A stretch of DNA of 64,000 nt from Methylosarcina fibrata AML-C10 (GTDB taxonomy: Bacteria; Pseudomonadota; Gammaproteobacteria; Methylococcales; Methylomonadaceae), in assembly GCF_000372865.1 (NCBI RefSeq), contig NZ_KB889965.1, positions 1,013,902 to 1,077,901 of the forward strand. Reading direction: 5' to 3'. Below, one piece after another: positions 8,905-18,131 of this stretch. Each line of letters starts with the position of its first letter. The first letter of the stretch is position 1. Below the pieces are notes generated by a model. It searched no databases. It was given only the letters and a program-made list of their open reading frames with translations, and was not told the origin of the DNA. A program made the position numbers and the translations under genes.

Positions 8905-9306
8905 ATGAAAAAGCTGTTTTACTTGATACCGGTTACCCTGGTTGCCACCTTTTCGGCGTCCGTATCCCATGCGCACGGTTGGGAACACCACCATCATCAC
9001 GGTCATGGTCATCATCACCATCATTTCATTCCGAGACCTCATATCGATTATTACCCGGCTCCGATAGTCCATTATTATCCGGCTCCACCCGTGGCCTATG
9101 TCCCGGTGCCGCCGCCTCCGCCCGTCACCTATTATGCTCCGGCTCCGGTTAATCCGGGTTATGATCAACGCTCGCCCCAAGGACTGGCCGGCGGTGTTCT
9201 GGGCAGCGTTTTCGGCTATGAACTGGGCAGGGGCGATCCGATCGCCACGGGTCTGGGAGCGGCTGCGGGTTCTTATCTGGGCAACGGAATCGGCCGAGGC
9301 TATTAA
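8905..9306 (+). CDS. Secreted His-rich glycine-zipper protein (copy 2)
   Basis: A 133-residue paralogue of the gene at 8249. It has a signal peptide (ending near SVSHAHG, residue 28), a longer His tract (HHHHHGHGHHHHH), a Tyr/Pro-rich linker with repeated YYPAP and PVPPPPPVTYYAPAP, and the same C-terminal glycine zipper (GLAGGVLGSVFGYELG, GLGAAAGSYLGNGIG). The ending is far better conserved between the copies than the linker, which points to tandem duplication with drift of the exposed part. The ribosome binding site is AGGGAGA. Function unknown; metal binding by the His tract is an inference. Confidence 0.75.
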   Translation: MKKLFYLIPVTLVATFSASVSHAHGWEHHHHHGHGHHHHHFIPRPHIDYYPAPIVHYYPAPPVAYVPVPPPPPVTYYAPAPVNPGYDQRSPQGLAGGVLGSVFGYELGRGDPIATGLGAAAGSYLGNGIGRGY

Positions 9307-9886
9307 ATCGTCCTGGACCACTTTTTCTTCTCCCGCCTGTCATCGGGGTAGACGTGACAGGCGCGGCCTCGCTTTAACGGCCCGTTTACCTATTCAGAAT
9401 CTCCACGGCCGGCCGGGCCGTGCGACCTGTTCCGTTTCTTTCGTTTTGAGCCGCTCCCGGGTTCCGGCTCAAAACGAAACCTTTCGATCTTGCCTGCGGT
9501 TTTCTTTCTCCTTCCGAAGAACCCTCCGGGCTATTGGGTTAGAATAAAGATCCGGGGCTGTAATCGTTTCTTCCGGGTTTTGACGTTGCCGCCATCATTG
9601 AATAATTCGAACGCATCCTCTATTATTTTCATCGAAATTCGTTTGAAGGGATCGAATTCAAACAAAAAACCGATTCTCGCATTCGTCCATCGCTGCCGTG
9701 CCGGCGGAGCACCCGATCCGGGGCCGCTCAACAGCGTATCACGAAGATCGATGGATGGTCATGATGCCGCCTTTCCGAAACCTTCGGCCCCTTGCGTAAT
9801 AGCGGAATCTTAGCGGCATTCGCCGGATGCAACCCACCCCAAGATAACTTCCCGAAAAACTTAGATTTATTGAAATCCAACAGGTA
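9307..9886. other. 580-bp intergenic region
   Basis: No supported coding sequence. It contains the perfect 15-bp inverted repeat at 9439-9479 and must hold the promoter of the hddC-like gene. Short ORFs here show no family resemblance. Confidence 0.5.
9439..9479. repeat. Perfect 15-bp inverted repeat
   Basis: Arms TTTCGTTTTGAGCCG (9439-9453) and CGGCTCAAAACGAAA (9465-9479) with an 11-base spacer. It lies 130 bp past the stop of the second His-rich gene. There is no T run immediately after either arm, so it is either a non-canonical terminator or part of a repeat family. Confidence 0.6.
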
Positions 9887-10621
9887 ATGACAGCTATGAA
9901 TTCAAATGACTCTCTCGACCGCCGGTATGCCATCGTGCTGGCCGGTGGCATGGGCACGCGTTTAAGAAACGTCGTCGCGGACGTTCCCAAGCCGATGGCT
10001 GCCATTCAATCGACGCCCTTCCTGGTCTACGTTTTGCGTTATCTGATGAAGCAGGGAATCAGCGACGTCGTTTTATCCGTAGGTTATAAGCATGAAGTCA
10101 TCATGGCGTATTTCGGAGACCGCTTTGAAAACCTGCGGATTCACTATTGCATCGAGAATGAACCTTTAGGCACGGGAGGCGGCATTCGTAAAGCTTTGAG
10201 CCAGGTCGAAGCCGACCATGCCTTCGTATTGAACGGAGATACCCTGGCTTTTCTCGATTACCGGCTCATGCATCGGTCCCACAGGCAGGCCGGCACCCGG
10301 TTGAGCATGGCGTTAAAGCGGGTCGACGACATATCACGCTACGGCGAAGTCGTCATGACGGACCACAAGATAGCGGGGTTTCGCGAGAAGGAACACTCGG
10401 GTCCGGGCCTGATCAATGTCGGCGTCTATCTGATCGACACGGGTCTATTCGATGACTTCGACCTCCCGCGAGTTTTTTCGTTTGAAAATGACTTTCTGAA
10501 GTCCAATCTGGTCTCCCTTACTCCGGAGGCGTTCATCACCGAAGGCTACTTTATCGACATCGGCGTCCCGGAGGATTATTTCCGGGCCCAGACGGAGCTT
10601 GCCGAGCAATTGAACGCCTGA
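9887..10621 (+). CDS. hddC: Heptose/mannose-1-phosphate guanylyltransferase-like nucleotidyltransferase
   Basis: A 244-residue NTP-transferase. The signature LAGGMGTRL is at residues 18-26, followed by VPKPMAAI; LNGDT carries the metal-binding aspartate; GYFIDIGVPEDYFRAQ is the usual C-terminal end of this family. The closest fit is HddC, which makes GDP-D-glycero-alpha-D-manno-heptose for surface glycans. The next gene is gmhB, the phosphatase of the same pathway, which supports the call. Mannose-1-phosphate specificity cannot be excluded. ATG 9887 is used; ATG 9896, nine bases after AGG, is an equally good start. Confidence 0.7.
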   Translation: MTAMNSNDSLDRRYAIVLAGGMGTRLRNVVADVPKPMAAIQSTPFLVYVLRYLMKQGISDVVLSVGYKHEVIMAYFGDRFENLRIHYCIENEPLGTGGGIRKALSQVEADHAFVLNGDTLAFLDYRLMHRSHRQAGTRLSMALKRVDDISRYGEVVMTDHKIAGFREKEHSGPGLINVGVYLIDTGLFDDFDLPRVFSFENDFLKSNLVSLTPEAFITEGYFIDIGVPEDYFRAQTELAEQLNA

Positions 10622-10734
10622 TTTCGTTCTTACGATTTCTTGCTGAAAATTTCCCGTCCGTGCTCCGAGCGCGGCGGCGATTGCCCGGAACCCGGCCATC
10701 ACTTTTACAACATTGCCATTTTAATTTTTTCAAT

Positions 10735-11280
10735 ATGACAGCCACTCAGTATGTTTTGATGGACCGGGACGGCGTGATCAATCACGACTCGGACGACTAC
10801 ATAAAATCGCCCGAAGAATGGCAGCCCATCGAAGGCAGCCTGGAAGCCATCGCCCTGCTCAACCGGTTCAACTATAAAATTGTCGTGATTACCAATCAGG
10901 CGAGCCTGGCCCGGGGCCTGTTCGATAAAAATACGCTGGAAAAAATCCATCAGAAAATGCACTTGATGGCGGCGGAGAAAGGCGGCAAAATCGAAGCCGT
11001 CTATTATTGCCCTCATGCGCCGGAAAACCATTGCGATTGCCGCAAACCCAAGCCGGGTTTGCTGCGCTCCTTCGCTGCCGACAACCAGGTCGAACTGAAG
11101 GACCTGTATTTTATCGGCGACTCGCTGCGCGACATTCAGGCTGCGCAAGCCGCCGGCGCCAATCCGATACTGGTCAAGACCGGCAACGGCAAAAAGACTC
11201 TGAACGAAAATCCGGACCTTCGCGTGCCGGTTTTCGAGAATCTCTATGAGGCGGCAAAATACATCACTTCGCAGCCGTAG
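10735..11280 (+). CDS. gmhB: D-glycero-D-manno-heptose 1,7-bisphosphate 7-phosphatase
   Basis: GmhB removes the 7-phosphate from heptose bisphosphate on the way to ADP- or GDP-heptose. The 181-residue HAD phosphatase starts at ATG 10735 (MTATQYVLMDRDGVIN), with the catalytic DRDGV motif at residues 10-14. The structural zinc site typical of GmhB is seen as CPHAPENHCDCRKPKPG, and GDSLRDIQAA holds the C-terminal acidic motif. An upstream in-frame start at 10660 would add an unrelated leader and is rejected. It follows the hddC-like gene by 113 bp. Confidence 0.9.
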   Translation: MTATQYVLMDRDGVINHDSDDYIKSPEEWQPIEGSLEAIALLNRFNYKIVVITNQASLARGLFDKNTLEKIHQKMHLMAAEKGGKIEAVYYCPHAPENHCDCRKPKPGLLRSFAADNQVELKDLYFIGDSLRDIQAAQAAGANPILVKTGNGKKTLNENPDLRVPVFENLYEAAKYITSQP

Positions 11281-11371
11281 CCGGCGGCCGATTCCGAACG
11301 GTTTTTATCTTCGGCCTGTCGCCTGTCGGAAAAACGAGGAACGAGCGCCCGGCACAAGAAGACCGCTATCC

Positions 11372-13441
11372 TTAATAACTGATACGGATACCGAATTCGG
11401 CGCTGCGCCCGGGCTCCGGCGCAAAACTGCGAAGATACGAAGTCGAATTACGAATGTTTTCATCGAGCAGATTTTTACCTTTGGCAAACAGCAGAACATC
11501 CGCATCCTGAAACCCTGCGATTCGATATTGCGCGTTCAAATCCAGCAACATATAGCCGCGAGTGGACGACTCGTTATCGCCGGGATGGGTCTGGGCCTCG
11601 GCCCGAGTCAGGCGAATCTGCGACGAAAATTCCTCCCGGTCGAAGCTGAGCTGAAAGCCGTAGCGCAACGGAGGCATCCTGGGCACGTCTCCGTCGCTGT
11701 CGAACGAGCCTCGGGTATAATCGCCGAACAAGGTCAGGTCTACTACGCCGTAACGGCTTTCCAGCAACGGCAACACCGTCTTGGCCTCGAATCCGCGAAA
11801 GACCGCTTCGGCTTGCCGGTTGGCGAGCACCGGCAGGCACGCTCCCGGACTCGTGCAAGCCGGTTCAAACCGTTCCGCGTCTTCGTTGAAGACGTAATTT
11901 TCGCGTTGCTGAAAAATGTAGTCGTTGACCCAGTTATGGAAAAGACTGATCTCCGCGCGCATCCCTTCGGCCTCGAACCGGTAGCCCAACTCCAGATTGT
12001 TCGACAGCTCCTTGCCCAGATTCTCATTGCCCAGCTCATAACTGCGGGTGGCTTCGTGCACGCCGTCGGCGTACAGTTCCTGAATCTGCGGCGCCCTTTC
12101 CGAATGAGTGAACGTCAGACTGACTTGATGCCGCCGGTTAACGTCCCAGGTCACGCCGGCCGAACCGCTTACCGGGACATAAGACCGGGCAACGCCGCTT
12201 GCCGGCGATAGCGTTTGCCATTCGCCGCGAGCCGACAACTCGTAGGTTAAAGAATCCAGCGCAAAGGATTCGGCGGCGAAGACAGCGTAAGCATCGCTTT
12301 CGGTTTCGGGAACGAACGCTTCCAGGCCGAGGGCCGCAAAATCGCCGTTGACCGCCTGAAATCCGAGCTTGCCCTTTACCGGCCCGATGGGCTTGTGCTC
12401 AAGCTCCAGGCGGCTTTCATACGTTTGATTGAGAAAGGTGGTGGCCGGAAGGCCGCCGTCCAGTTCGACGTGTTTGTAATCGGTATAACCGAACTTGATG
12501 CGCAACTTATCGGCAAAAGGCAGCGGCTTGTTCATTATGCCTTTAAAGTCGTATTTGGTCTGCCTCATGTCGACGGTTACCGGGTCACCGCCGCTGCCGT
12601 CGGCGGGAATGCCGTATATTTTTTCCAACTGGTTGATCGAAACGCCGGCCATGCCCTCGTCTTTGATCATGGCCAGCCCCGCCGATCCTCCCTTCGATCG
12701 TGCCTGGGAATTTTCGATCAGCCCCTCCGGGTTGTCGACCGCGTTGCCGAAACCGGAATCGATGGATTGCAAAGCCGCTTCGTCGATCGGACGGCCACCG
12801 ATATGGGTATTGTTCTGGTCCCGGTAAAAACCGTCCAGATGGTAGGCCATTCCGTTCTTGCCGCCCTCCAGCTTGAGCAAGCTCGCGCTCTCGTTGGACG
12901 CGGAGTCGTAACGCTGCTCGCCGGCGCCTTCCAAAAGCCTGCCGGGCATTTCTTCGGGAATGCGGTTGTCGATCACGTTCACCGCACCGCCGATCATGCC
13001 GCTGCCGTATAAAAGCGTCGACGGCCCGCGCAACACCTCCACCTTTTCCGCCAGAATCGGTTCGACGCCATTGGCGTGATCGGGACTCATCGAAGAAACG
13101 TCGTTATTGCCGATTCCGTTCTGCAGGACTCGAACCCTGGAACCCGATTGCCCTCGGATAACCGGACTGCCGACCCCTGGCCCGAAAGACTGGCTGGTGA
13201 TGCCAGGCTCGTTCTTCAAGGTATCGCCGATGGTCTGCCCGGTTTTCAGGTGCAATTCGTCGCCGCTCAAGGTTACGGCTGGCGCGGGTGCATCGCCGGC
13301 AGTCTGTTCCCGAGACTCGGTAACGACGACTTCTTCCAGTTCCTGCGGTTGGGCTTCATCCGCGCAGGCTTCGAAGGCAATCGCTCCGGTTGCCAGGAAA
13401 AATATTAGGAGTTTGCTGTTCATTGGCTTTTGCAATGTCAT
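11372..13441 (-). CDS. TonB-dependent outer-membrane receptor, probably for zinc
   Basis: A 689-residue receptor: signal peptide (MNSKLLIFFLATGAIAF near residues 7-23), TonB-box-like EEVVVTESR, plug domain with IRGQSGSRVRVLQNGIG and VEVLRGPSTLLYGSGMIGGA, then a beta barrel ending in RSAEFGIRISY with the usual aromatic C-terminus. It would take up a metal or metal complex using TonB energy. A Zur-type palindrome lies 62-78 bases before the start and zur is the next gene upstream, so zinc import (ZnuD-like) is the best inference. A second ATG at 13423 is also possible. Confidence 0.85.
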   Translation of the reverse strand: MTLQKPMNSKLLIFFLATGAIAFEACADEAQPQELEEVVVTESREQTAGDAPAPAVTLSGDELHLKTGQTIGDTLKNEPGITSQSFGPGVGSPVIRGQSGSRVRVLQNGIGNNDVSSMSPDHANGVEPILAEKVEVLRGPSTLLYGSGMIGGAVNVIDNRIPEEMPGRLLEGAGEQRYDSASNESASLLKLEGGKNGMAYHLDGFYRDQNNTHIGGRPIDEAALQSIDSGFGNAVDNPEGLIENSQARSKGGSAGLAMIKDEGMAGVSINQLEKIYGIPADGSGGDPVTVDMRQTKYDFKGIMNKPLPFADKLRIKFGYTDYKHVELDGGLPATTFLNQTYESRLELEHKPIGPVKGKLGFQAVNGDFAALGLEAFVPETESDAYAVFAAESFALDSLTYELSARGEWQTLSPASGVARSYVPVSGSAGVTWDVNRRHQVSLTFTHSERAPQIQELYADGVHEATRSYELGNENLGKELSNNLELGYRFEAEGMRAEISLFHNWVNDYIFQQRENYVFNEDAERFEPACTSPGACLPVLANRQAEAVFRGFEAKTVLPLLESRYGVVDLTLFGDYTRGSFDSDGDVPRMPPLRYGFQLSFDREEFSSQIRLTRAEAQTHPGDNESSTRGYMLLDLNAQYRIAGFQDADVLLFAKGKNLLDENIRNSTSYLRSFAPEPGRSAEFGIRISY

Positions 13442-13502
13442 AAATGGTAGCCAACTCTTGATGTTGGCTTCTCGATGAAAGCGATGCCTTTCCTGATATT
13501 AG

Positions 13503-13519
13503 GATGTTATAACATCGCA
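13503..13519 (-). promoter_or_regulatory. Zur-type operator upstream of the TonB receptor
   Basis: GATGTTATAACATC (13503-13516) is a perfect 14-bp palindrome. Read as TGTTAT-N3-ATAACA it also matches 10 of 12 positions (TGTTATaacATCGCA). It lies upstream of the receptor start and overlaps the expected transcription start behind a TTGATT / TTATAG minus-strand promoter. Zinc-bound Zur would repress here. Confidence 0.75.
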
Positions 13520-13565
13520 TCTATAATTCGCCGATAGTCGTAATAATCAATCCGACTTGCCGGGT

Positions 13566-14060
13566 TCAGGAGGTCTCCCGGCATTGTCTGCACAGCCCCT
13601 GAATTTCGATGGCTTTGCTGTGTGCAACAAAACCGGCCTGGGCAATTTCGTCGGCCAGCGCCGACATGACTCCGGTTGCCGGTCTTTCCTCGACGTCATG
13701 GCAACGGTTGCAAATCAGCAGCAATTGTTCATGCTGATGACCGGAGCGGCTGCAACCGATGAAAGCGTTCAGGCTTTCTATACGATGCACCAAACCCTGT
13801 TCGATCAAAAAATCCAGAGCGCGGTAAATAGTCGCCGGCTTGGCCGCGTTTTTGAGCGGCTTGAAGCGATCCAGCAATTCGTAGGCTTTCACCGCTTTAT
13901 GGCTTTCCCAGATTAATGACAACACCTGATGCCGGATCGGGGTCAGTTGTACGCCCCGCACCACACACAAGTGCTCCGCCGTATCCAGAGCCTCGCTAAC
14001 GCATTTGCTGTGGTCGTGTTCGACCGGATAAGAAAAATTTGGATCAACCTCTGCATTCAT
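13566..14060 (-). CDS. zur: Zinc uptake regulator Zur (Fur family)
   Basis: A 164-residue Fur-family repressor. The winged helix (about 35-100) contains GVQLTPIRHQVLSLIW and PATIYRALDFLIEQGLVHRI. The dimerisation domain has the structural zinc cysteines in two CxxC pairs (CNRC near residue 117, CRQC near the end) and the regulatory-site cluster GCSRSGHQHEQLLLI. The C-terminal CxxC and the neighbouring receptor with a Zur-type operator favour Zur over Fur. A second Zur box lies upstream of its own start, so it is probably autoregulated. Confidence 0.9.
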   Translation of the reverse strand: MNAEVDPNFSYPVEHDHSKCVSEALDTAEHLCVVRGVQLTPIRHQVLSLIWESHKAVKAYELLDRFKPLKNAAKPATIYRALDFLIEQGLVHRIESLNAFIGCSRSGHQHEQLLLICNRCHDVEERPATGVMSALADEIAQAGFVAHSKAIEIQGLCRQCRETS

Positions 14061-14086
14061 TGCTTTAAATCATTTTACGGTGCTGT

Positions 14087-14103
14087 ATGTTATATTATAA
14101 CAT
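14087..14103. promoter_or_regulatory. Zur box upstream of zur
   Basis: ATGTTATATTATAACAT fits the core of the enterobacterial Zur consensus GAAATGTTATANTATAACATTTC over all 17 positions. It lies 27-43 bases before the zur ATG and about 190 bases before hemF on the other strand, so zur itself is the likely target. Confidence 0.8.
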
Positions 14104-14295
14104 TACTCTTTGAGAGTGCAACTTACTGTTTTTGCCGCTGTGCTGGTCTTCCCTTTAAAATAAGATAATTCCTCTCGGCCGAAGGAATGTCCGATCGGCT
14201 CGAACGCAGCCCGAATTCCGTTTATTTGTCGCCTGGAGACAATCGACGCTATCGAATAAAGAGCTGTAATGAATCCATAACCTAAGAGAGCATGA

Positions 14296-15210
<915 letters not shown>

Positions 15211-15443
15211 TTTCCATTCGGCCCGTTCGCCCGGCCACCGAACCCGGAACGCTACCGGCAAGCCGATGCGCGGATTGATCCTGACAGCATTGTTCCCTTA
15301 TGCTATTATTTATTGATCTTAGCTACCGAATTAAGGGGCGCGGTGCAATGGATTAACGTCTTGATCTTCATCATCTAAAGCATCAAGCGGATGGAGAGTT
15401 CTCGCATATCGGATGTTGAACCGCAAAGTAGAGAGATTATTAA

Positions 15444-16499
15444 GTGGAAACCATAAAAAAAACCGACTGGGTCCATCTTAAAGATTATCGGGTATACCTT
15501 GTTATCAACACCATCGGTTATGTCGGGGTTGCTGTTCATCTTGTCCTTATCCCCTTGTTTTACTGGTTGAATCTCGATCTTCTGGCCCTGTTCAACGTGT
15601 TTAGCTCGGTCATGTGGATTTCGGCCTGGCTGCTCAATCGGCGAGGAAGGCATCAGGCAGCGATTATTCTGATGATCGTGGAAGTCATCCTGCATACGCT
15701 GCTGGTCGTTCCGGTCGTCGGCTGGCACAGCGGTTTCCAGTATTATCTGTTCGCCGCCGTTCCGACCATTCCCTTTACGCTCTTCCACCACAAACTCGAA
15801 GGTTACGCGATCGTCCTAATTTCCATCGTGATGTGCGTCCTTTTCATACTCCTCAACGCTTATACGCACGATGAGAATTATACCGGCACACTGTCCGCCA
15901 GCTTCGGCGCCGTTATCAATATCATCAACATCATCATTTCCTTCACGGCGCTTTGCGTGGTCAGTTATTATTTCCGGAACGCTTCCCTTTCCCTGGAGAA
16001 GGAACTGGAAAAACAGGCCCACACCGACCCTTTGACCGGGCTATTCAACCGGCGGCGGATGCGGTCTTATCTGGAACAACGCGGATCGGTATCTTCCCGC
16101 AATCGGTCGACATTCAGCGTGGTCTTTGTCGATATCGATTACTTCAAACAATTCAACGATACGTATGGCCATCATTGCGGCGATTTTATTCTCGGCGCCG
16201 CGGCGGAGTTCATGAAAAAACATTTGCGCAAAGAGGATGCGATAGCACGCTGGGGCGGAGAAGAATTCCTCATTGTGTTGCCGGATACCGATATCCGACA
16301 TGCCCGCCTGATCGCCGAAAAACTGCGGTCGGCCATTGCCGAGGAACGCTTCCATCTGGGAGGACAGGAATTCCGGATCACCATGACGTTCGGTTTGTCC
16401 GAATACAATTTCGACCACAGCATCGAGGATTGCCTGAAGCTGGCCGACATGGCGCTTTATAAGGGCAAGGAAGCCGGCCGCAATACGGTCATGGGATGA
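15444..16499 (+). CDS. Membrane-bound diguanylate cyclase (GGDEF)
   Basis: A 351-residue protein with about six transmembrane helices in the first 180 residues and no obvious periplasmic sensor, then a cytoplasmic GGDEF domain that makes cyclic di-GMP. The active site RWGGEEFLIVLPD is intact (GGEEF variant). An RxxD inhibitory site, RKED, lies exactly five residues before it, so product feedback is expected. Metal and substrate residues DIDYFKQFNDTYGHHCGD are present. The ligand sensed by the membrane part is unknown. Confidence 0.9.
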   Translation: METIKKTDWVHLKDYRVYLVINTIGYVGVAVHLVLIPLFYWLNLDLLALFNVFSSVMWISAWLLNRRGRHQAAIILMIVEVILHTLLVVPVVGWHSGFQYYLFAAVPTIPFTLFHHKLEGYAIVLISIVMCVLFILLNAYTHDENYTGTLSASFGAVINIINIIISFTALCVVSYYFRNASLSLEKELEKQAHTDPLTGLFNRRRMRSYLEQRGSVSSRNRSTFSVVFVDIDYFKQFNDTYGHHCGDFILGAAAEFMKKHLRKEDAIARWGGEEFLIVLPDTDIRHARLIAEKLRSAIAEERFHLGGQEFRITMTFGLSEYNFDHSIEDCLKLADMALYKGKEAGRNTVMG

Positions 16500-16503
16500 T
16501 TAT

Positions 16504-16839
16504 TCAATTATTCCGTTGCTCGGCAAAGCTGTGCACCCAGACCAGCGCCTCGTCATTCCAGGTCATGCCGGCATGCATTTTTAAAATGATGTCTTTATAC
16601 ATTTCAAGACTGGGATAGCCTTCCGCGCGCGCCTCCTCCTCGGTCATGTCGCCCAGGCGCTGGCGTTCCAGGCCCGTGACAACAAAAACCTTGCCGTCCA
16701 GCTCAAACGTTTCTCCCGGCCAGCCGTAAACTCCGTCGCGCCGCTGTTGAGTTTTTCTACCCGATAGGACCGCTTCCTTTAATTTCGAATGAGTAACGAG
16801 GCGGTCTATGGAACAGGTTTTTTCGGGTTTTATATCCAC
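16504..16839 (-). CDS. ASCH-domain protein
   Basis: A protein of about 111 residues resembling ASCH domains, a PUA-like fold linked to RNA or nucleoside chemistry. Visible features are the basic GRKTQQRRDGVYGWPGE loop and LERQRLGDMTEEEARAEGYPS, followed by WNDEALVWVHSF, a common ASCH ending. I chose GTG 16839 because AGGA lies nine bases upstream; TTG 16857 would extend the product by six residues but lacks a ribosome binding site. It converges with the GGDEF gene with four bases between the stop codons. Function unknown. Confidence 0.65.
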   Translation of the reverse strand: MDIKPEKTCSIDRLVTHSKLKEAVLSGRKTQQRRDGVYGWPGETFELDGKVFVVTGLERQRLGDMTEEEARAEGYPSLEMYKDIILKMHAGMTWNDEALVWVHSFAEQRNN

Positions 16840-16980
16840 GTGCAAAATTCCTATCAACTAATAAATTTAATATATGATTTTAGTCCGATTTATATTATAT
16901 CTTTGTTCGTTGCCGATATAAATCTTCCGGCTCAGAATGAAGGCCGGTTCAAAGGGTTTTTACCGGCATAGGAGACGAAG

Positions 16981-18024
16981 TTGAAAATAGCGCTGATCAG
17001 CGATGCCTGGCATCCCCAGATTAATGGCGTCGTAACCACTTTGAGCCACACCGTTAAGGCTTTGACGAAACAGGGACATGTCGTCGAAACGATGACTCCG
17101 GACCGGTTCCGCACCTATCGCTGTCCCGGCTATCCGGACGTCGGCCTCGCCTTTTTATGCGGTCCCGAACTACGGAAGATACTGGAAGCTTTCCAGCCGG
17201 ACGCGATCCATCTGGCCACCGAAAGCTCGATCGGTTTCGCCGCCCGCCGCTACTGTCTGGAAAAAGGCTATCCTTTCACTACGTCATTTCACAGCCGTTT
17301 TCCGGAGTATTTCAAGCTGCGTGTCGGCCTGCCGCTGTCGATAAGCTATAACTATCTGCGCTGGTTCCATAGCGACAGCGCGCGCATCCTGGTCGCTACC
17401 AATTCCTTACAGCAGGAATTGTCCGGCAAGGGATTCGGCCGCCTGGTGCGCTGGTCGCGCGGCGTCGATACCGATCTGTTCCGGCCCGGAGACAAAGGCT
17501 TCATTCAGGACCCGCGCCCCATTTTTATGTATACCGGACGAGTCGCCGTCGAAAAAAACGTCGAGGCTTTTCTGAAACTGGAGCTTCCGGGAACTCGTTA
17601 CGTCATCGGCGACGGGCCGCAAAGACTCGAATTACAAAAAAAATATCCCAATGTCCGTTTTTTGGGCTATCAGACCGGGGAAAACCTGGCTCGCTATATG
17701 GCGGCAGCCGACGTCAACGTGTTTCCGAGCCGCAACGACACCTTCGGCCTGGTCATTCTGGAAGCTCTGGCCTCGGGCGTGCCGGTGGCCGCCTACCCCG
17801 TGCCGGGCCCCAAAGACATTCTGAGCGGTTCCAAAGCCGGCATTCTTGACTCCGACTTGAAACAGGCGGCGCTCGCCGCACTGTCCCTGAATCCGGAAGA
17901 CTGCCGGCGCTTTGCGATGAATTATTCCTGGGACGAAAGCGCAAGGCAGTTCGCCGGCCATCTGGAGCCGATCAGCCTGCGCTCCGGAAAAAAATCGTTC
18001 TGGCCCTGGTACGTCAGGCTCTAA
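16981..18024 (+). CDS. GT4 glycosyltransferase, possible GDP-mannose-dependent mannosyltransferase
   Basis: A 347-residue GT-B glycosyltransferase. The N-terminal domain starts MKIALISDAWHPQINGVVTT, the acceptor-side pattern of alpha-mannosyltransferases (MgtA/PimB type). The C-terminal GT4 domain has FMYTGRVAVEKNVEAFL and the EX7E-like NVFPSRNDTFGLVILEALASGVPVAA motif that binds the nucleotide sugar. It probably glycosylates a membrane lipid; donor identity is inferred from family resemblance and from manC nearby. The start is TTG 16981, five bases after AGGAGA; this start codon may keep expression low. Confidence 0.8.
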   Translation: MKIALISDAWHPQINGVVTTLSHTVKALTKQGHVVETMTPDRFRTYRCPGYPDVGLAFLCGPELRKILEAFQPDAIHLATESSIGFAARRYCLEKGYPFTTSFHSRFPEYFKLRVGLPLSISYNYLRWFHSDSARILVATNSLQQELSGKGFGRLVRWSRGVDTDLFRPGDKGFIQDPRPIFMYTGRVAVEKNVEAFLKLELPGTRYVIGDGPQRLELQKKYPNVRFLGYQTGENLARYMAAADVNVFPSRNDTFGLVILEALASGVPVAAYPVPGPKDILSGSKAGILDSDLKQAALAALSLNPEDCRRFAMNYSWDESARQFAGHLEPISLRSGKKSFWPWYVRL

Positions 18025-18131
18025 AGTACAGTTTTTTGTTTAACATAAGATTTATAATACAAAGACTGACCATTTTTCCCTTTAAACCAGCCAATCGCCG
18101 GCCCTGGCGCAAGGCCGCCCAGGAGATTTTA

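Noticed and set aside
10660-10734. N-terminal extension of gmhB
   Set aside because: The added residues are unrelated to the family and the ATG at 10735 gives the standard length.
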